A stretch of DNA of 64,000 nt from contig JAJYLQ010000005.1 in the NCBI GenBank assembly GCA_021787595.1, forward strand, positions 118,055 through 182,054, given 5' to 3'. Made by a program: the position numbers and the translations under genes. Positions within the stretch are counted from its first letter, which is position 1. Each line of letters starts with the position of its first letter. The DNA comes from Chloroflexota bacterium (GTDB lineage Bacteria > Chloroflexota > Anaerolineae > Anaerolineales > Villigracilaceae). The notes under the pieces were generated by a model. It had not been told where the DNA came from, did not search any database, and saw only the letters and a list, made by a program, of their open reading frames with translations. Below, in pieces: positions 8,292 through 21,565 of this stretch.

Positions 8292-10846
8292 TTACAGTTT
8301 GACCTTCTCTCTCGTCAACGCTTCCGCTTCTCTCAATGCGGCTTCGCGAATTGTAATTGGGAAGCGATCGTGCAATGGACTGATGCGCGCGCCCAGCGCG
8401 GTCGAAGCCCAGACGACCCACGCCAATGGACGAAGCGCGCCCGTCAATTCGACCGCGTCTTTCAATTCGGCGAGCGTGGCATTGTCCCAGCCGCCGAAGA
8501 ATCCGTAGAAGAACATGAAGACTGGGAATGACGGCAGAATGCCGATGAAGAAAATCAGCACGCTGGTGATTTGATCGCCCTTCCAGATGAAGCCGGTCAG
8601 CCAGCGCAGAAGAAAATAATGCGCCGCCGCTGCTAATAACGGTGCGAATAATGATTGCCACGCGTAGAACTTCTGCGGGAAACACAATTTATGGTTGACA
8701 AAATAGGCAACGATGTCTTTGGTCAGCAAGCCGATGAAATAGGCAATGATCAACCCGACGATTTGGAATCGCTCGATCAAGATCCATGCGAACGCGATGC
8801 GGATGGCCTGTTCGCCGAACACCAATGTTGATTTGAGATACGGTTTGTTCGAACCCAACTGAACGTTATCGCCAACCCACGATGGATATTGGATCGCGCC
8901 CCAAACGCGGCCAGCGGAAGTGCGTAAACGGCGGCCCGCTCGAATTCCGGGCCGGAAGCGCCGAGGATAAATCGGTCCGCAACTGCCAGCAGGACCGCAC
9001 CGAGAAACGCGCTCATCATCCCGCCGTATTTGTAGGCCATCACGCTGTAATATTGACTGAGCAATTTGCGCGTGTGCGAAATGGCTTCGGAAATCGCCGG
9101 CATGGATCCATCGTAGAGCGTTTGCAAAATTTGGAAGGCGAAAACAAAATTCTGTGCCAATCCCCAATTGCCCCAGATCTCCGCGTAGTTGACGAGCCGC
9201 GCCTGCGTGATCCAGATTTCCGCGGCCTGGCCGACGGACCATGCGACCGAGCCGAGCATCTCGAACACACCAAACTTGAAGCCGGTCTTGACGATCTCCC
9301 AATCGAAATGTGCGAGAAACAAGACGCGCGCGTTGTAGCCAATGCGGCGGTAAAGCCAAAGTCCGATCAGGAATGTTAAAAGTTCTGCTGCGTACGCCGC
9401 GATGCCCAATCCATACAAGCCGCCCATTGCCGCGCCGTACGCTGGATTCATTTTTCCCCACATGTACATGATGCCGACAAAAATCGGTTGGACGATCACG
9501 GGAAGGATAACGTTCAAAGCCACATCGAGATAGCGCGCGTAATCCTGGCGTTGAAAGCCGTTGAGCGCGTGCCGCATCACCTGATAGAAGCCGGGGATTT
9601 GAATGAATGAGTGGATGATCACGCTCCACGCGTATAGTGCATACGCCGAACGCGGCGCGAGCGTGCTTGCCAATCCAATCACGAGTGCAACCTGCACCGC
9701 GCCCGAAAGCGCCTGCCACCAAACGAACATTTGGCCGAATTTAATGCCGCGCTTCGGATCGTCGACGCGATGCTGTGACAGATATTTGATGAACGCCGTG
9801 CTGGTTCCCACATCGAAGAAATACCAGGCCACGTTGAAGAACTGCGTGACGCGTCCCCAGATTCCAAGCGCTTCAGCGGACGGCAGAATGTAGACCGGCA
9901 GAATCAAATTTTGATAGATGATGAGCGGGATGAACAGGACGAGTCCCAGACTCAGCGCGACGAGGAATCCGCTCAACGGACGATGAAAGCCAATGTCTTC
10001 CCATTCTGTCGCCTCCTCCCGGACCTCGAAGCGGCTCCTGTCCGAGACGATCTGATCCAGCGCTTCGGGGTGATTCAAACTATATCGCCGCACGAGAAAG
10101 TATGCGCCAAAGGTCGTGACGATCATCAATCCCATCACAATCCATAATAGATTGCGTTCGAATGTATGGGGGACCGGCGAGCCGGGCCAATCCGCAAACG
10201 ATTGGTAGTTTCGTCCGGCAGCGCGCCACGACATTTGATAGATCATGTAATTGAAATAAGCCCATTGCTGGATTTGCGGATTGAAATCATTCGTCAGGAA
10301 CGCGTTGAAGATGAAATCCCTCCCGCCGCGCGCGCTCCATACCAGCCATTCGCTGTCTTCATATCCGACGACCAATGGTTGAACCAATGAAATCGGTGTG
10401 CTGACCGCAAAGCGTTCGCGGACCTGCGGCGCGCCGTTCCAGGCGATTTCTGTCAGCAGCGAATCGTTCACGCCATTTAAATTCGTCGGGCTGACCGGAT
10501 CGGTATGCTTTGTCAGTGTCACTGGGTAACCAAGTAATGTACTGACTTGGACTTGAGTAATATCGGGACCGAGAATCAGCACCAGCCCGGCATTGCCTGA
10601 TTGAACGCGTCGGGCGATTGCTGGGTCATTCGGAATCGAATCGTTGAACACAAAAACATTCGCTTGATCCGCGTTGGTTGTAAATGTCACGGTTTGCTGT
10701 TGATCTTTCGTCAATGTCAATGCTTGTTTGACATTATCTGCCGGGCCGGCGTAATAAATATAAAAAGGTTCACTGGCGGAATAAACCGGTGGAATAAAAA
10801 AGAAGAATGCTGCCAGAACAGTGAACAGGAGGATGATTCTTTTCAT
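8292..10846 (-). pseudogene. flippase-like multi-spanning membrane protein, frameshifted
   Basis: One gene in two frames. The first part (10846 down to about 8900) has a signal peptide (MKRIILLFTVLAAFFFF), an extracytoplasmic domain of about 220 residues, a membrane anchor and then a 12- to 14-helix region resembling MOP-superfamily polysaccharide flippases. At 8895-8898 a doubled CG (GGGGCGCGATCC instead of GGGGCGATCC) shifts the frame after LPLAAFGA; the expected continuation IQYPSWVGDNVQLGSN lies in the other frame and runs to a stop at 8292. Restored length is about 850 residues. AAAGG precedes the ATG. A sequencing error in the GCGCG run is the main alternative to a true pseudogene. Confidence 0.75.
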
Positions 10847-10942
10847 GGATTAACCTTTTTGGCCACGAATCCTTTGACACTCAAAGAACGAGTGCGGGCG
10901 AGCTCGGGACAGAGTTTCTCGAATTATCATGAATTTGTATCT

Positions 10943-10961
10943 AAGTGTGACAGTCACACTT
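10943..10961. repeat. AAGTGTGAC palindrome after the beta-glucosidase gene
   Basis: AAGTGTGAC-A-GTCACACTT, nine-base arms around one base, one base past the stop codon of the minus-strand GH1 gene. It could end or protect that transcript; no T-run follows. Confidence 0.7.
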
Positions 10962-10962
10962 G

Positions 10963-12477
<1,515 letters not shown>

Positions 12478-12607
12478 CTAAGCGTAATCTCAGTTCTGAT
12501 TTAAGCATATAGGACAGAATGGGGAGGCTGATCAGAAATCGAAAGTCGTTCGGTTTGCGATGAGCCGCGAACGGCAGTACAATCAGACTGCTTCACAGAA
12601 GGTCTCC

Positions 12608-12633
12608 AGCGGCCGCAGGTTGGCCGCTTTTTT
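12608..12633 (+). terminator. terminator-like hairpin just before the ABC operon start codon
   Basis: AGCGGCC (12608-12614), loop GCAGGTT, GGCCGCT (12622-12628) and a run of six T. It has the shape of a factor-independent terminator but stands 12 bases upstream of the first ATG of the ABC exporter operon, where it would stop transcription before the genes. An attenuator in the leader, or a terminator for an unseen upstream transcript, are the two readings. Confidence 0.7.
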
Positions 12634-12645
12634 CACGGAATTTGT

Positions 12646-13473
12646 ATGGCTGCGGTTGTTTCTCCAATCATCGAATTACAAAATGTGACGAAAGTCTATT
12701 CCACCGAGGCGGGCGATTTCAACGCGTTGAACGGAATCAACCTGCGGGTTGATGAAGGCGAATTCCTCGGCATTGTTGGAAAATCCGGCGCGGGTAAATC
12801 CACATTGCTTAACATGATCACCGGTGTGGATCATCTCACCCACGGTGAAGTCATCGTGCGCGGAAACGGCGAAGATATTTCAGTCCACAAATTGGATGAA
12901 GATGCGCTGGCGCTTTGGCGCGGCCAAACGCTGGGCATCATCTTTCAATCGTTCCAGCTTCTGCCGATGCTGACGCTGATCGAGAACGTGATGATGCCGA
13001 TTGATCTATGCGGCGCGTATCGAGCGCGCCCCAGCCGCGAGCGCGCCATGGAACTGCTTTCATTGGTCGAGCTTGAAGATCATGCCAGTAAATTGCCCGC
13101 GTATATTTCCGGCGGACAGCAGCAGCGCGTGGCGATTGCGCGTGCGCTGGCAAATGATCCTCCGATCCTTGTGGCGGATGAACCGACCGGCAGCCTTGAT
13201 TCGGTCACAGCCGATCACATCTTCGATGTCTTCGAGCATCTGGTGGATGAGCGCGGCAAGACCATCGTCATGGTCACACATGACAACAGCCTTGGACCGC
13301 GCTTCACGCGTCACGTCCAAATTGCGGATGGGGAATTGACCGACTTAACGGGACCCGCTCAAAAGCCTAGGAAGCACGCTCTGAGCCATCGCGCTGCGAA
13401 GTCCCAGCGTTCTTTTGGGGAGCGGACGCAGTCCGCAGCCGAAGCGAAAGTCGAAGGGAAGCGGATGAAATGA
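12646..13473 (+). CDS. ABC transporter ATP-binding protein, MacB/LolD type
   Basis: 275 residues. Walker A is GKSGAGKST, signature [15 protein letters not shown], Walker B LVADEPTG, followed by the H-loop VTHD. The family powers FtsX/MacB-type permeases rather than classic transport channels. It has a basic low-complexity tail of about 35 residues after the NBD. The stop overlaps the ATG of the next ATPase gene by four bases, so the two are translationally coupled. The ribosome site is poor (CGGAA) and a terminator-like hairpin sits immediately upstream. Confidence 0.93.
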   Translation: MAAVVSPIIELQNVTKVYSTEAGDFNALNGINLRVDEGEFLGIVGKSGAGKSTLLNMITGVDHLTHGEVIVRGNGEDISVHKLDEDALALWRGQTLGIIFQSFQLLPMLTLIENVMMPIDLCGAYRARPSRERAMELLSLVELEDHASKLPAYISGGQQQRVAIARALANDPPILVADEPTGSLDSVTADHIFDVFEHLVDERGKTIVMVTHDNSLGPRFTRHVQIADGELTDLTGPAQKPRKHALSHRAAKSQRSFGERTQSAAEAKVEGKRMK

Positions 13474-14636
13474 CCACGCCTCATTCGACGCCCGAAACGG
13501 ATTCCATTAAAGTCGCGTCATCTCATCCCGACGACATGATCCGTTTGCATGGCGTCGTCAAAACGTATAAGAACGCGGCGGGCGAATTCAAGGTGCTCAA
13601 AGGTCTCGACCTGACGATCCGGCGCGGCGAGTTCGTTGCCATCGTCGGGAAATCGGGAAGCGGCAAATCCACGTTGCTGAACATGATTACCGGCATTGAC
13701 CATCCGACGGGCGGGCAGGTGGTCGTCAACGGCACGGACATTTATTCGATCACCGAAAGCCAGCGTTCGTTGTGGCGCGGCAGGAATCTCGGAATCGTTT
13801 TTCAATTCTTCCAGCTGCTGCCGATGCTGACGCTGCTTGAGAACGTCATGCTCCCGATGGATTATGTTGATCTGTATGATTTCGATGAGCGGCCCGCGCG
13901 CGCCATGGAGTTGCTGGAAATGGTTGGCTTGAAGGAACAGGCCCATAAACTTCCGCTGGCGGTTTCGACGGGCCAGCAGCAAATGACCGCGATCGCGCGC
14001 GCTTTGGCAACCGATGCGCCGTTGCTCGTCGCCGATGAACCGACCGGCAATCTGGATTCGAAGACAGCCAATCACATGATTGACGTGTTCGACCAATTGG
14101 TGCGGCGCGGCAAAACGATTGTGATGGTGACACATGATCCGTCGCTCGCCTCGCGCATTTCGCGCACCATCATCATCGCGGACGGCGAATTGATTGATGA
14201 AACCGTAGTCAAGGCTTTGCCGTTGCTGCGCCACCGTCACATGCTGGAGATCACGAAGAAGGCGCGGCAAGTTACGGTCCAGCCCGGCGAAGTGATTCTG
14301 GATTGCGGCCAGCCCGTGGATAATCTTTACATGATCGCCAGCGGTTCAGTGGATGTGATGCTGGCCGATGGAAAACACGGCAAATTGCTGGCGCATTTGA
14401 AAGCCGGCGAATTGTTCGGCGAGATCGAGTTGCTGCGCGGCGGAAAGGCAATTGCCTCTGTCCGCGCGGGACATCATCATCCGGTTGAGCTGCTGACGTT
14501 CCCGCGCGAAGATTTTCTGCGAATCATCGAAGAATCGCCGATCACCGCCGAAGCGCTGGGAAAGATTGTGCAGGATCGTTTGGAAGAGCATCGTGTGAAG
14601 AGCAGAGAGGAGAGAGAAGAGAGAAGAAAGATGTAA
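13470..14636 (+). CDS. ABC transporter ATPase fused to a cyclic-nucleotide-binding domain
   Basis: 388 residues: about 240 of ABC ATPase (Walker [10 protein letters not shown], Walker [13 protein letters not shown]) and about 120 of a CAP_ED/cNMP-binding beta roll ([20 protein letters not shown], then [13 protein letters not shown]). The ABC signature is altered to [15 protein letters not shown], with Thr for the first Gly, while the partner ATPase has the intact SGGQ. This suggests an asymmetric ATPase pair with one weakened site. The fused domain may tune export to a nucleotide second messenger, or serve only as a scaffold; the arginine expected in a true cNMP pocket is not evident to me. 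Confidence 0.9.
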   Translation: MTTPHSTPETDSIKVASSHPDDMIRLHGVVKTYKNAAGEFKVLKGLDLTIRRGEFVAIVGKSGSGKSTLLNMITGIDHPTGGQVVVNGTDIYSITESQRSLWRGRNLGIVFQFFQLLPMLTLLENVMLPMDYVDLYDFDERPARAMELLEMVGLKEQAHKLPLAVSTGQQQMTAIARALATDAPLLVADEPTGNLDSKTANHMIDVFDQLVRRGKTIVMVTHDPSLASRISRTIIIADGELIDETVVKALPLLRHRHMLEITKKARQVTVQPGEVILDCGQPVDNLYMIASGSVDVMLADGKHGKLLAHLKAGELFGEIELLRGGKAIASVRAGHHHPVELLTFPREDFLRIIEESPITAEALGKIVQDRLEEHRVKSREEREERRKM

Positions 14637-14713
14637 AGTGGTGAGAACAGATAGGGACAGGTTTCGTGTCAAAGCCCAATCATCTATTCTCCATTCTCTA
14701 TTCTCAAAATCCT

Positions 14714-17146
14714 ATGAAACCTCGCTGGCGCAAGGTATTTCTTGACTTGATAGAAAATAAAGCCCGCACACTGCTGGTGGTTTTATCCATTGCGGTCGGC
14801 GTGTTTTCGATTGGCGTGATCTCAGGCGCGTATGTCATTATTTCCAATGATATGAGCGCCAGTTACGCGGCCAACAATCCTGCCAACATCGAACTTCGCA
14901 TGGCGGATTTCAACGACGATGTGTTGACCTCCGTCCGCAACATGCCGGGGATTGCCAACGCCGAAGGCCGGCGCGTGTTCAGCATCCGTGCGCGGCCGGT
15001 GAACAGCACCACGTGGACAATGATTGACCTGGTGGCGTTGAATGATTTTGCAGCGAACAAAGTTGATCTGCTCACGCCGGTTGCGGGAAATGGCGATCCG
15101 GCCAGGCGGCAGGTGATTCTTGAAAAGGATGCGCTCAAGAACTTGAACGTCAGCGTCGGCGATCAACTGGAATTTGAATTGCCGGATGGCACAACAAAAA
15201 CCATGCCCGTTGTTGGTATCGTTCAGGACCCGACAACCGGCGCGGGGGATTTCCTTGCGCCGCCGTTCGGTTATATCTCGATGAACACGCTTGAAAACCT
15301 GCAGCAGCCCGATCTTTATAATCGCATTTATGCAACGGTTTCATCAGGGCAGGACGATGCCGTTCATATCAGCAATGTCGCCGGGGATGTGAAAGATAGA
15401 TTGGTGCGATCCGGCATTCCGGTCAATCGCACGCGGACATCGAAAACACACGAACATCCGCTGGCTTCGACGGTCAATGCCATCCTCGGAATTTTGCTGG
15501 CACTTGGTATCCTCATCGTTTTTCTTTCTTCATCTTTGATCGCAAACACGTTGAACGCGCTGCTCAACCAGCATTTGCGTTACATTGGCGTGATGAAATT
15601 GGTCGGCGGGCGCAATCGTCAGATTTTGATTATGTATCTGGCGCTGATCGTTTCGTTCGGCGTGCTGGCGTTGTTGATCGCGGTGCCGCTTGGCGGGCAG
15701 GCTGCGTATGGCTTGGCCGCGTTCATTGCCAGCGAGCTGCGATTCAATCTGCTCGGATATCGACTCGTGCCGATCGCGTTCGCGATTCAAATTGCGATTG
15801 GGATTTTGGTTCCGCTCGTGGCCGGACTGGTGCCGGTGATGAACGGCTCGAAGGTGACCGTGCTGAAAGCCATCAGTGGAGATTTGGCCCGGGCGGAGGG
15901 CAGGCCGCTTCACCGCGGTCCGAAGCGTGAATCAGCGTGGGAAAAATTCCAGACGCGCGTCACGGTTGCATTGTCGCATCGCGGCATCCACATCCCGCGT
16001 CCGCTTTTGATTTCGCTTCGCAACACGTTTCGCAGACGCGGCCGACTCATGCTGACTCTCTTCACGCTGACGATGGGCGGCGCGATCTTCATCGCGGTGT
16101 TCAACGTGCGCGTGACGCTGCACGATTACATCGGCGCCATCGGAAATTATTTCAAGGCCGACGTGGAATTGGATTTCACCCAGCCGTATCGCACGCATGA
16201 GATTCAACAATATGCGATGCAAATCCCCGGTGTGCAGCGTGTCGAAGGCTGGCAGGGATTGAGCGCGGATTTGTTGTATCCAAATGGTTCCACCATTGAC
16301 ACGATCAACATTGTTGCGCCGCCGGCGAACAGTGCGATGGTCCAGCCGATTCTCGTTTCGGGCCGATGGATCGAAGCCAGTGATGAACGCAAGTTAACCA
16401 TCAGCGAGTCGGTTCTTCCGTATTATCCGGATTTGAAACCGGGAGATTTCCTGCCGCTGAAAATCAACGGACGAACTGAACAATGGCAGGTGGTTGGCAT
16501 TTTTCAATTCGTCGGACAGGAAGGCATCCTGGGATACGCGCCGCTGGAATACGTGGAGCAGGCGAACGACCTGGCGAATCAATCCACCTCATTCCACATC
16601 GAGACGGTTCGACACGACCGCGCCTACCAGAACCAGATGGCGGATACGCTCGACAAATATTTTCGCACACACGGATTCAACGTCCTGCAATCGCAGGCGG
16701 GATTGGCTTCGCTGGATAACGCCTCCCAAAGCCTCGACACGCTGGTGACTTTTTTGCTCATCATGGCATTGCTGACGGCGACCGTCGGCTCGATGGGTTT
16801 GGCCGGAACGATGGGCATGAACGTGCTCGAGCGCACGCGCGAAATTGGAATCATGCGCGCCATCGGCGCGGTGGATGGCATCATCATGCGGACGGTCATT
16901 GCCGAAGGAATGGTCATCGGTTTGATTTCTTTTGGACTGGCAATTATTTTGTCCGTACCGTTTACGTATTTGTTGTCGTATATCGTCAGCCTAGCAGTAT
17001 TCGAAACACCGATCCAAACCGTGTTTACGATCACCGGCTATCTGATTTGGCTTACTTTGATTTTGATCATGTCTGCGGTTGCCAGCATTCTTCCGGCGCG
17101 CAATGCGGCGCGGCTGACGATCCGTGAGGTGCTGGCGTATGAATAA
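14714..17146 (+). CDS. ABC transporter permease, FtsX/MacB family with two permease modules
   Basis: 810 residues from ATG at 14714 (MKPRWRKVFLDLIENK), the usual start of this family. A GTG at 14666 would add 16 residues encoded by a repeat-like CTATTCTCCATTCTC tract, so it is less likely. It has a first membrane helix, a large extracytoplasmic MacB_PCD domain, three helices (about 265-380), a second helix and soluble domain, and three final helices (FtsX: MNVLERTREIGIMRAIGA). Two fused half-permeases match the two ATPases upstream. With the adaptor downstream it forms a MacAB-like exporter or lipoprotein/peptide-handling machine in the envelope. Confidence 0.92.
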   Translation: MKPRWRKVFLDLIENKARTLLVVLSIAVGVFSIGVISGAYVIISNDMSASYAANNPANIELRMADFNDDVLTSVRNMPGIANAEGRRVFSIRARPVNSTTWTMIDLVALNDFAANKVDLLTPVAGNGDPARRQVILEKDALKNLNVSVGDQLEFELPDGTTKTMPVVGIVQDPTTGAGDFLAPPFGYISMNTLENLQQPDLYNRIYATVSSGQDDAVHISNVAGDVKDRLVRSGIPVNRTRTSKTHEHPLASTVNAILGILLALGILIVFLSSSLIANTLNALLNQHLRYIGVMKLVGGRNRQILIMYLALIVSFGVLALLIAVPLGGQAAYGLAAFIASELRFNLLGYRLVPIAFAIQIAIGILVPLVAGLVPVMNGSKVTVLKAISGDLARAEGRPLHRGPKRESAWEKFQTRVTVALSHRGIHIPRPLLISLRNTFRRRGRLMLTLFTLTMGGAIFIAVFNVRVTLHDYIGAIGNYFKADVELDFTQPYRTHEIQQYAMQIPGVQRVEGWQGLSADLLYPNGSTIDTINIVAPPANSAMVQPILVSGRWIEASDERKLTISESVLPYYPDLKPGDFLPLKINGRTEQWQVVGIFQFVGQEGILGYAPLEYVEQANDLANQSTSFHIETVRHDRAYQNQMADTLDKYFRTHGFNVLQSQAGLASLDNASQSLDTLVTFLLIMALLTATVGSMGLAGTMGMNVLERTREIGIMRAIGAVDGIIMRTVIAEGMVIGLISFGLAIILSVPFTYLLSYIVSLAVFETPIQTVFTITGYLIWLTLILIMSAVASILPARNAARLTIREVLAYE

Positions 17147-17160
17147 TGGCAGAGGATAGG

Positions 17161-17221
17161 TAGGGGGCGCAGCAGAACAATGGATCAATTTTGGTTGTTC
17201 TCGTTTCGCTGCGCCCCTACG
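17161..17221. repeat. family G palindrome (TAGGGGCGCAGC)
   Basis: TAGGGGGCGCAGC ... GCTGCGCCCCTAC around a mirrored GAACAATGGATC centre, between permease and adaptor genes. Relatives are at 18416-18475, 33977-34004 and 53955-54013. Confidence 0.85.
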
Positions 17222-17243
17222 TTGAAATGAAGGAAGGTGAAAG

Positions 17244-18404
17244 ATGAAAATGAAATTTTCGATGTTTGCTTTATTGATTCTCGGACTTGCTGTATCTGCT
17301 TGCGGGAATCAACCGGCTTCGACAACGGCCACGCCGACCTCCGTCCCCGCGGGAACGGTCATTGCCGAAGGACACATCCGGCCGAGTCAATCGGTCAATC
17401 TTGCGTTCCAGGGAAGCGGCAGTGTGGCCGAGATCATGGTCAAGATTGGGGATCAGGTCAAGAAAGGTGATGTGTTGGCAAAGCTGGATAGCTACGATTC
17501 GGCCAACGCTCAATTGACATCCGCGCAATTGGAATTGGTCTCTGCTCAACAGGCATTCGATTTGCTTAATCGCGATGCAAGCGGAAGCCGCGCCCAACTT
17601 TGGGAAGCCTATATGAACGCGCAGGTTGTCCGCGAGAATGCCCAGAAGAAATGGGACGGCTTGAATTTACATGACATCGAGACGCACATCAGCGACGCTC
17701 AAATCACCCTGGCAACCCGCAAAAGTGAGCTTGCGGACGCGCAGGCAAACTTCGATCAGGTCAAGAATCTCGATCCAAACAGCGGACGATACAAGGATGC
17801 GCAGGATCGTTTGAGAAACAAGCAAAAGGCGTACGATGAAGCGGTCACGAATCTCGAGTCGGACATGCGCCTGCGCGACGATCCGCAAGCGGCGCTGAAT
17901 GCCGCGCTGTCTGCCGAAGCGGAAGCCAAATACCAATACGATCTCACTGCCAAAGGTCCCAACACCGATCAGCTTGCAGTGGCTCAAGCGCGCTTGGATA
18001 ATGCCAGGGCGCAAGTCGCCGCGGCGCAGGATGCGCTCAACAACTTTGAATTGAAAGCGCCGTTCGATGGCGTGGTCGCGGATGTCAGCGTGGATGCGGG
18101 TCAGCAGGTTGGACCTGGAACCGTCGCCGTCAGCGTGACCGATCCGAGCCAGTGGATTGTCGAAACGAATGATTTGACCGAATTGGAAGTTGTCAAACTT
18201 GCCGAGGATCAAAAAGTTTCCATGGTGCCGGATGCTCTTCCAGATGTGAAACTCACTGGCACGATTCAAACGATCAGCGGCGCGTTCACCAAACAGGGCG
18301 GCGACATCGTTTACAACGTTCGCATCGCGGTGGATAATCCGGTTGACCCGCGCATCCGCTGGGGCATGACGGTCGAGGCGACGTTCGCACCGCTACAGAA
18401 ATAG
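17244..18404 (+). CDS. HlyD/RND-type adaptor lipoprotein of the ABC exporter
   Basis: 386 residues. The signal peptide ends in a lipobox (LAVSAC, Cys at about residue 20), so it is membrane-anchored outside the cell. A split biotinyl-lipoyl-like domain (VAEIMVKIGDQVKKGDVLAKLD and APFDGVVADVSVDAGQQV) flanks a long coiled-coil hairpin of about 170 residues rich in Ala, Gln and Glu, then a beta-barrel domain. This is the MacA-type periplasmic adaptor. GAAGGAAGG precedes the ATG. It closes the four-gene exporter operon; no outer-membrane TolC gene is nearby, which fits a monoderm-like envelope. Confidence 0.92.
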   Translation: MKMKFSMFALLILGLAVSACGNQPASTTATPTSVPAGTVIAEGHIRPSQSVNLAFQGSGSVAEIMVKIGDQVKKGDVLAKLDSYDSANAQLTSAQLELVSAQQAFDLLNRDASGSRAQLWEAYMNAQVVRENAQKKWDGLNLHDIETHISDAQITLATRKSELADAQANFDQVKNLDPNSGRYKDAQDRLRNKQKAYDEAVTNLESDMRLRDDPQAALNAALSAEAEAKYQYDLTAKGPNTDQLAVAQARLDNARAQVAAAQDALNNFELKAPFDGVVADVSVDAGQQVGPGTVAVSVTDPSQWIVETNDLTELEVVKLAEDQKVSMVPDALPDVKLTGTIQTISGAFTKQGGDIVYNVRIAVDNPVDPRIRWGMTVEATFAPLQK

Positions 18405-18415
18405 AATATTTATTT

Positions 18416-19752
<1,337 letters not shown>

Positions 19753-19757
19753 TCAAA

Positions 19758-19878
19758 TGTCATTGCGAGCGAGCGTTAGCGAGCGCGGCAATCTCGTGTC
19801 TTCATACAATCGTTTGTTTGGTGTTACAGGAGATTGCTTCGTCGTGGCGCTGTGGCGCCACTCCTCGCAACGACATGA
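19758..19878. repeat. dispersed inverted repeat, family A (copy 2)
   Basis: TGTCATTGCGAGCGAGCG ... GGCAATCTCGTG ... AGGAGATTGCTTCG ... CTCGCAACGACATGA, filling the whole gap between purB and purA. It contains an inner GGCGCTGTGGCGCC hairpin. Confidence 0.88.
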
Positions 19879-19881
19879 TTA

Positions 19882-21249
19882 TTATTTTTCTTTCAGTGCT
19901 TTCTCCGCAATCTCTTCCGCCAAGCCGACATACGTTAGCGGCGATAAAGCGCGCAGTTTTTCTTTTACTGATTTATCAACAGACAAACCGTCAATCCATT
20001 TGTTGAATGTTTCCTTTGTGATTCCTTTTCCTCGCGTGAAGGATTTCAACTGGTCATACGCCTCGCTGACTCCCGCGGCGCGCAGGATGGTCTGCGCGCC
20101 CTCAGCGATCACTTCCCAATGGTTTTCCAAATCTTTTTTCATGACACTTTCATTGGCTTCGATGCGTTCGAGTCCGCGCGAAAGACTGATGTATCCCATC
20201 AATGAATGCCCCAACGCGACACCGAATGTGCGCCGAACGGTTGAATCAGAAAGATCGCGTTGTAGGCGCGAGACGGGAAGCTTGCGCGCGTACTGTTCAA
20301 ATAATGCATTTGCGATTCCAAGATTTCCTTCGGCGTTCTCGAAATCAATCGGGTTGACCTTTTGCGGCATGGTCGAAGAACCGACTTCCGAAGCGACCAC
20401 TTTCAGCTTGAGATAATCGTCGCTGATATAACGCCACATATCTTGAGCGAAGTCAATCAGAATCGAATTGATCAAATGCAATATATTGAAGTATTCAATC
20501 CAATTATCGTAAGGAAGGATTTGCGTGGTGACAAGATTCGGCTCTAATCCCAACTGACCGAGCAAATTGCGGGAAAACTTTTGCCAGTCCACCTGCGGCG
20601 CGGCGGAGATGAGGGCATTGAAATTTCCAACCGCGCCATTGAGTTTGGCATCAAAACGGTGCAATGCCAAAGCCGAACGTTGCTTATTTAGGCGCGAATA
20701 AAATACGGCTATCTCTTTTCCAAATGTGGTTGGGACGGCAGGCTGGCCGTGCGTCCGTGCCAGCATTGGGGTGGACTTGTGCGAGTTGATAAGAGAAACC
20801 AGTTGACCTAGTATTTTATCGAGCGCGGGCAGGATTACTTTATCGCGCGAATCGCGTAAGGCAATTGCCTGTGCGATATTGTTCACGTCTTCGGAGGTCA
20901 GGCCGAAGTGCAGGAATCCTAAAAGGTCAGATAAAGTCGTCGGCGCGAGTTTGGCGCGCAAAAAGCTTTCGACGGCTTTCACATCGTGGCGCGTGATCCG
21001 CTCGAAGTCCTTGCTTTGATGCGCATCATCCAGCGAGAACGAATCGGCTAACGCATCGAGCAGATCCAGTTCGGCGGAGGTCAGATCGCGGATGAGATGT
21101 GCGTCGCGCGAAAGGGCGATGAGATACGCAATCTCGACGCGGACGCGATCACGGATGAGGGCGAACTCCGAAAAATAATCGCGCAGCGCTTCGGTTTCGC
21201 GCGCGTAGCGTCCATCGAGAGGGGAGAGCGCCAGCAATTCGTCAGACAT
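19882..21249 (-). CDS. purB: adenylosuccinate lyase
   Basis: 455 residues of the fumarase/aspartase superfamily, longer E. coli-type PurB. It cleaves adenylosuccinate to AMP and SAICAR to AICAR. Signature loop: GSSTMPQKVNPIDFENAEGN, with upstream TRTHGQPAVPTTFGKE-like region (ARTHGQPAVPTTFGKE) and LTSEDVNN. No clear ribosome site precedes the ATG, and a TATAAT reads on the minus strand at 21267-21272, only 18 bases from the start codon, so the leader is very short. Confidence 0.97.
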   Translation of the reverse strand: MSDELLALSPLDGRYARETEALRDYFSEFALIRDRVRVEIAYLIALSRDAHLIRDLTSAELDLLDALADSFSLDDAHQSKDFERITRHDVKAVESFLRAKLAPTTLSDLLGFLHFGLTSEDVNNIAQAIALRDSRDKVILPALDKILGQLVSLINSHKSTPMLARTHGQPAVPTTFGKEIAVFYSRLNKQRSALALHRFDAKLNGAVGNFNALISAAPQVDWQKFSRNLLGQLGLEPNLVTTQILPYDNWIEYFNILHLINSILIDFAQDMWRYISDDYLKLKVVASEVGSSTMPQKVNPIDFENAEGNLGIANALFEQYARKLPVSRLQRDLSDSTVRRTFGVALGHSLMGYISLSRGLERIEANESVMKKDLENHWEVIAEGAQTILRAAGVSEAYDQLKSFTRGKGITKETFNKWIDGLSVDKSVKEKLRALSPLTYVGLAEEIAEKALKEK

Positions 21250-21326
21250 GGGATTGGGTTGACTTGATTATAGCATTGTGATAATGGACCATGCGCCATA
21301 TAATCAGCGCGGTTTTGTTATGATGA

Positions 21327-21547
21327 TGTCATTGCGAGCGGCGTTTGCTGGTTGAGTAGTGGCGCCAAAGGCGCCACGTATCGAAACCAGCGCCACGTGG
21401 CAATCTCATATTTTCATACAATCGTTTGTTTGAAGATTACTTGAGATTGCTTACTCTTCCCTCTTCGAGGACTTCGCGAGTACGATGTCGCTTGGTCTCG
21501 ATATGACGGAAGAACGCCGTCTACTCGACCATCGCTCGCAACGACAT
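21327..21547. repeat. dispersed inverted repeat, family A (copy 3, long form)
   Basis: TGTCATTGCGAGCGGCG ... GGTTGAGTAGTGGCGCC ... GGCAATCTC ... TGAGATTGCTT ... CGCTCGCAACGACATA. It ends five bases before the guaB ribosome site, so it makes up much of the guaB leader. Its GGTTGAGTAGTGG/CGTATCGAAACCA section is found inverted at 54.8-54.9 kb. Confidence 0.88.
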
Positions 21548-21565
21548 ATTGTAGAGGAGTGTTCT

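Noticed and set aside
8895..8898. Programmed frameshift in the flippase-like gene
   Set aside because: No slippery heptamer or downstream structure typical of recoding; a CG duplication is simpler.
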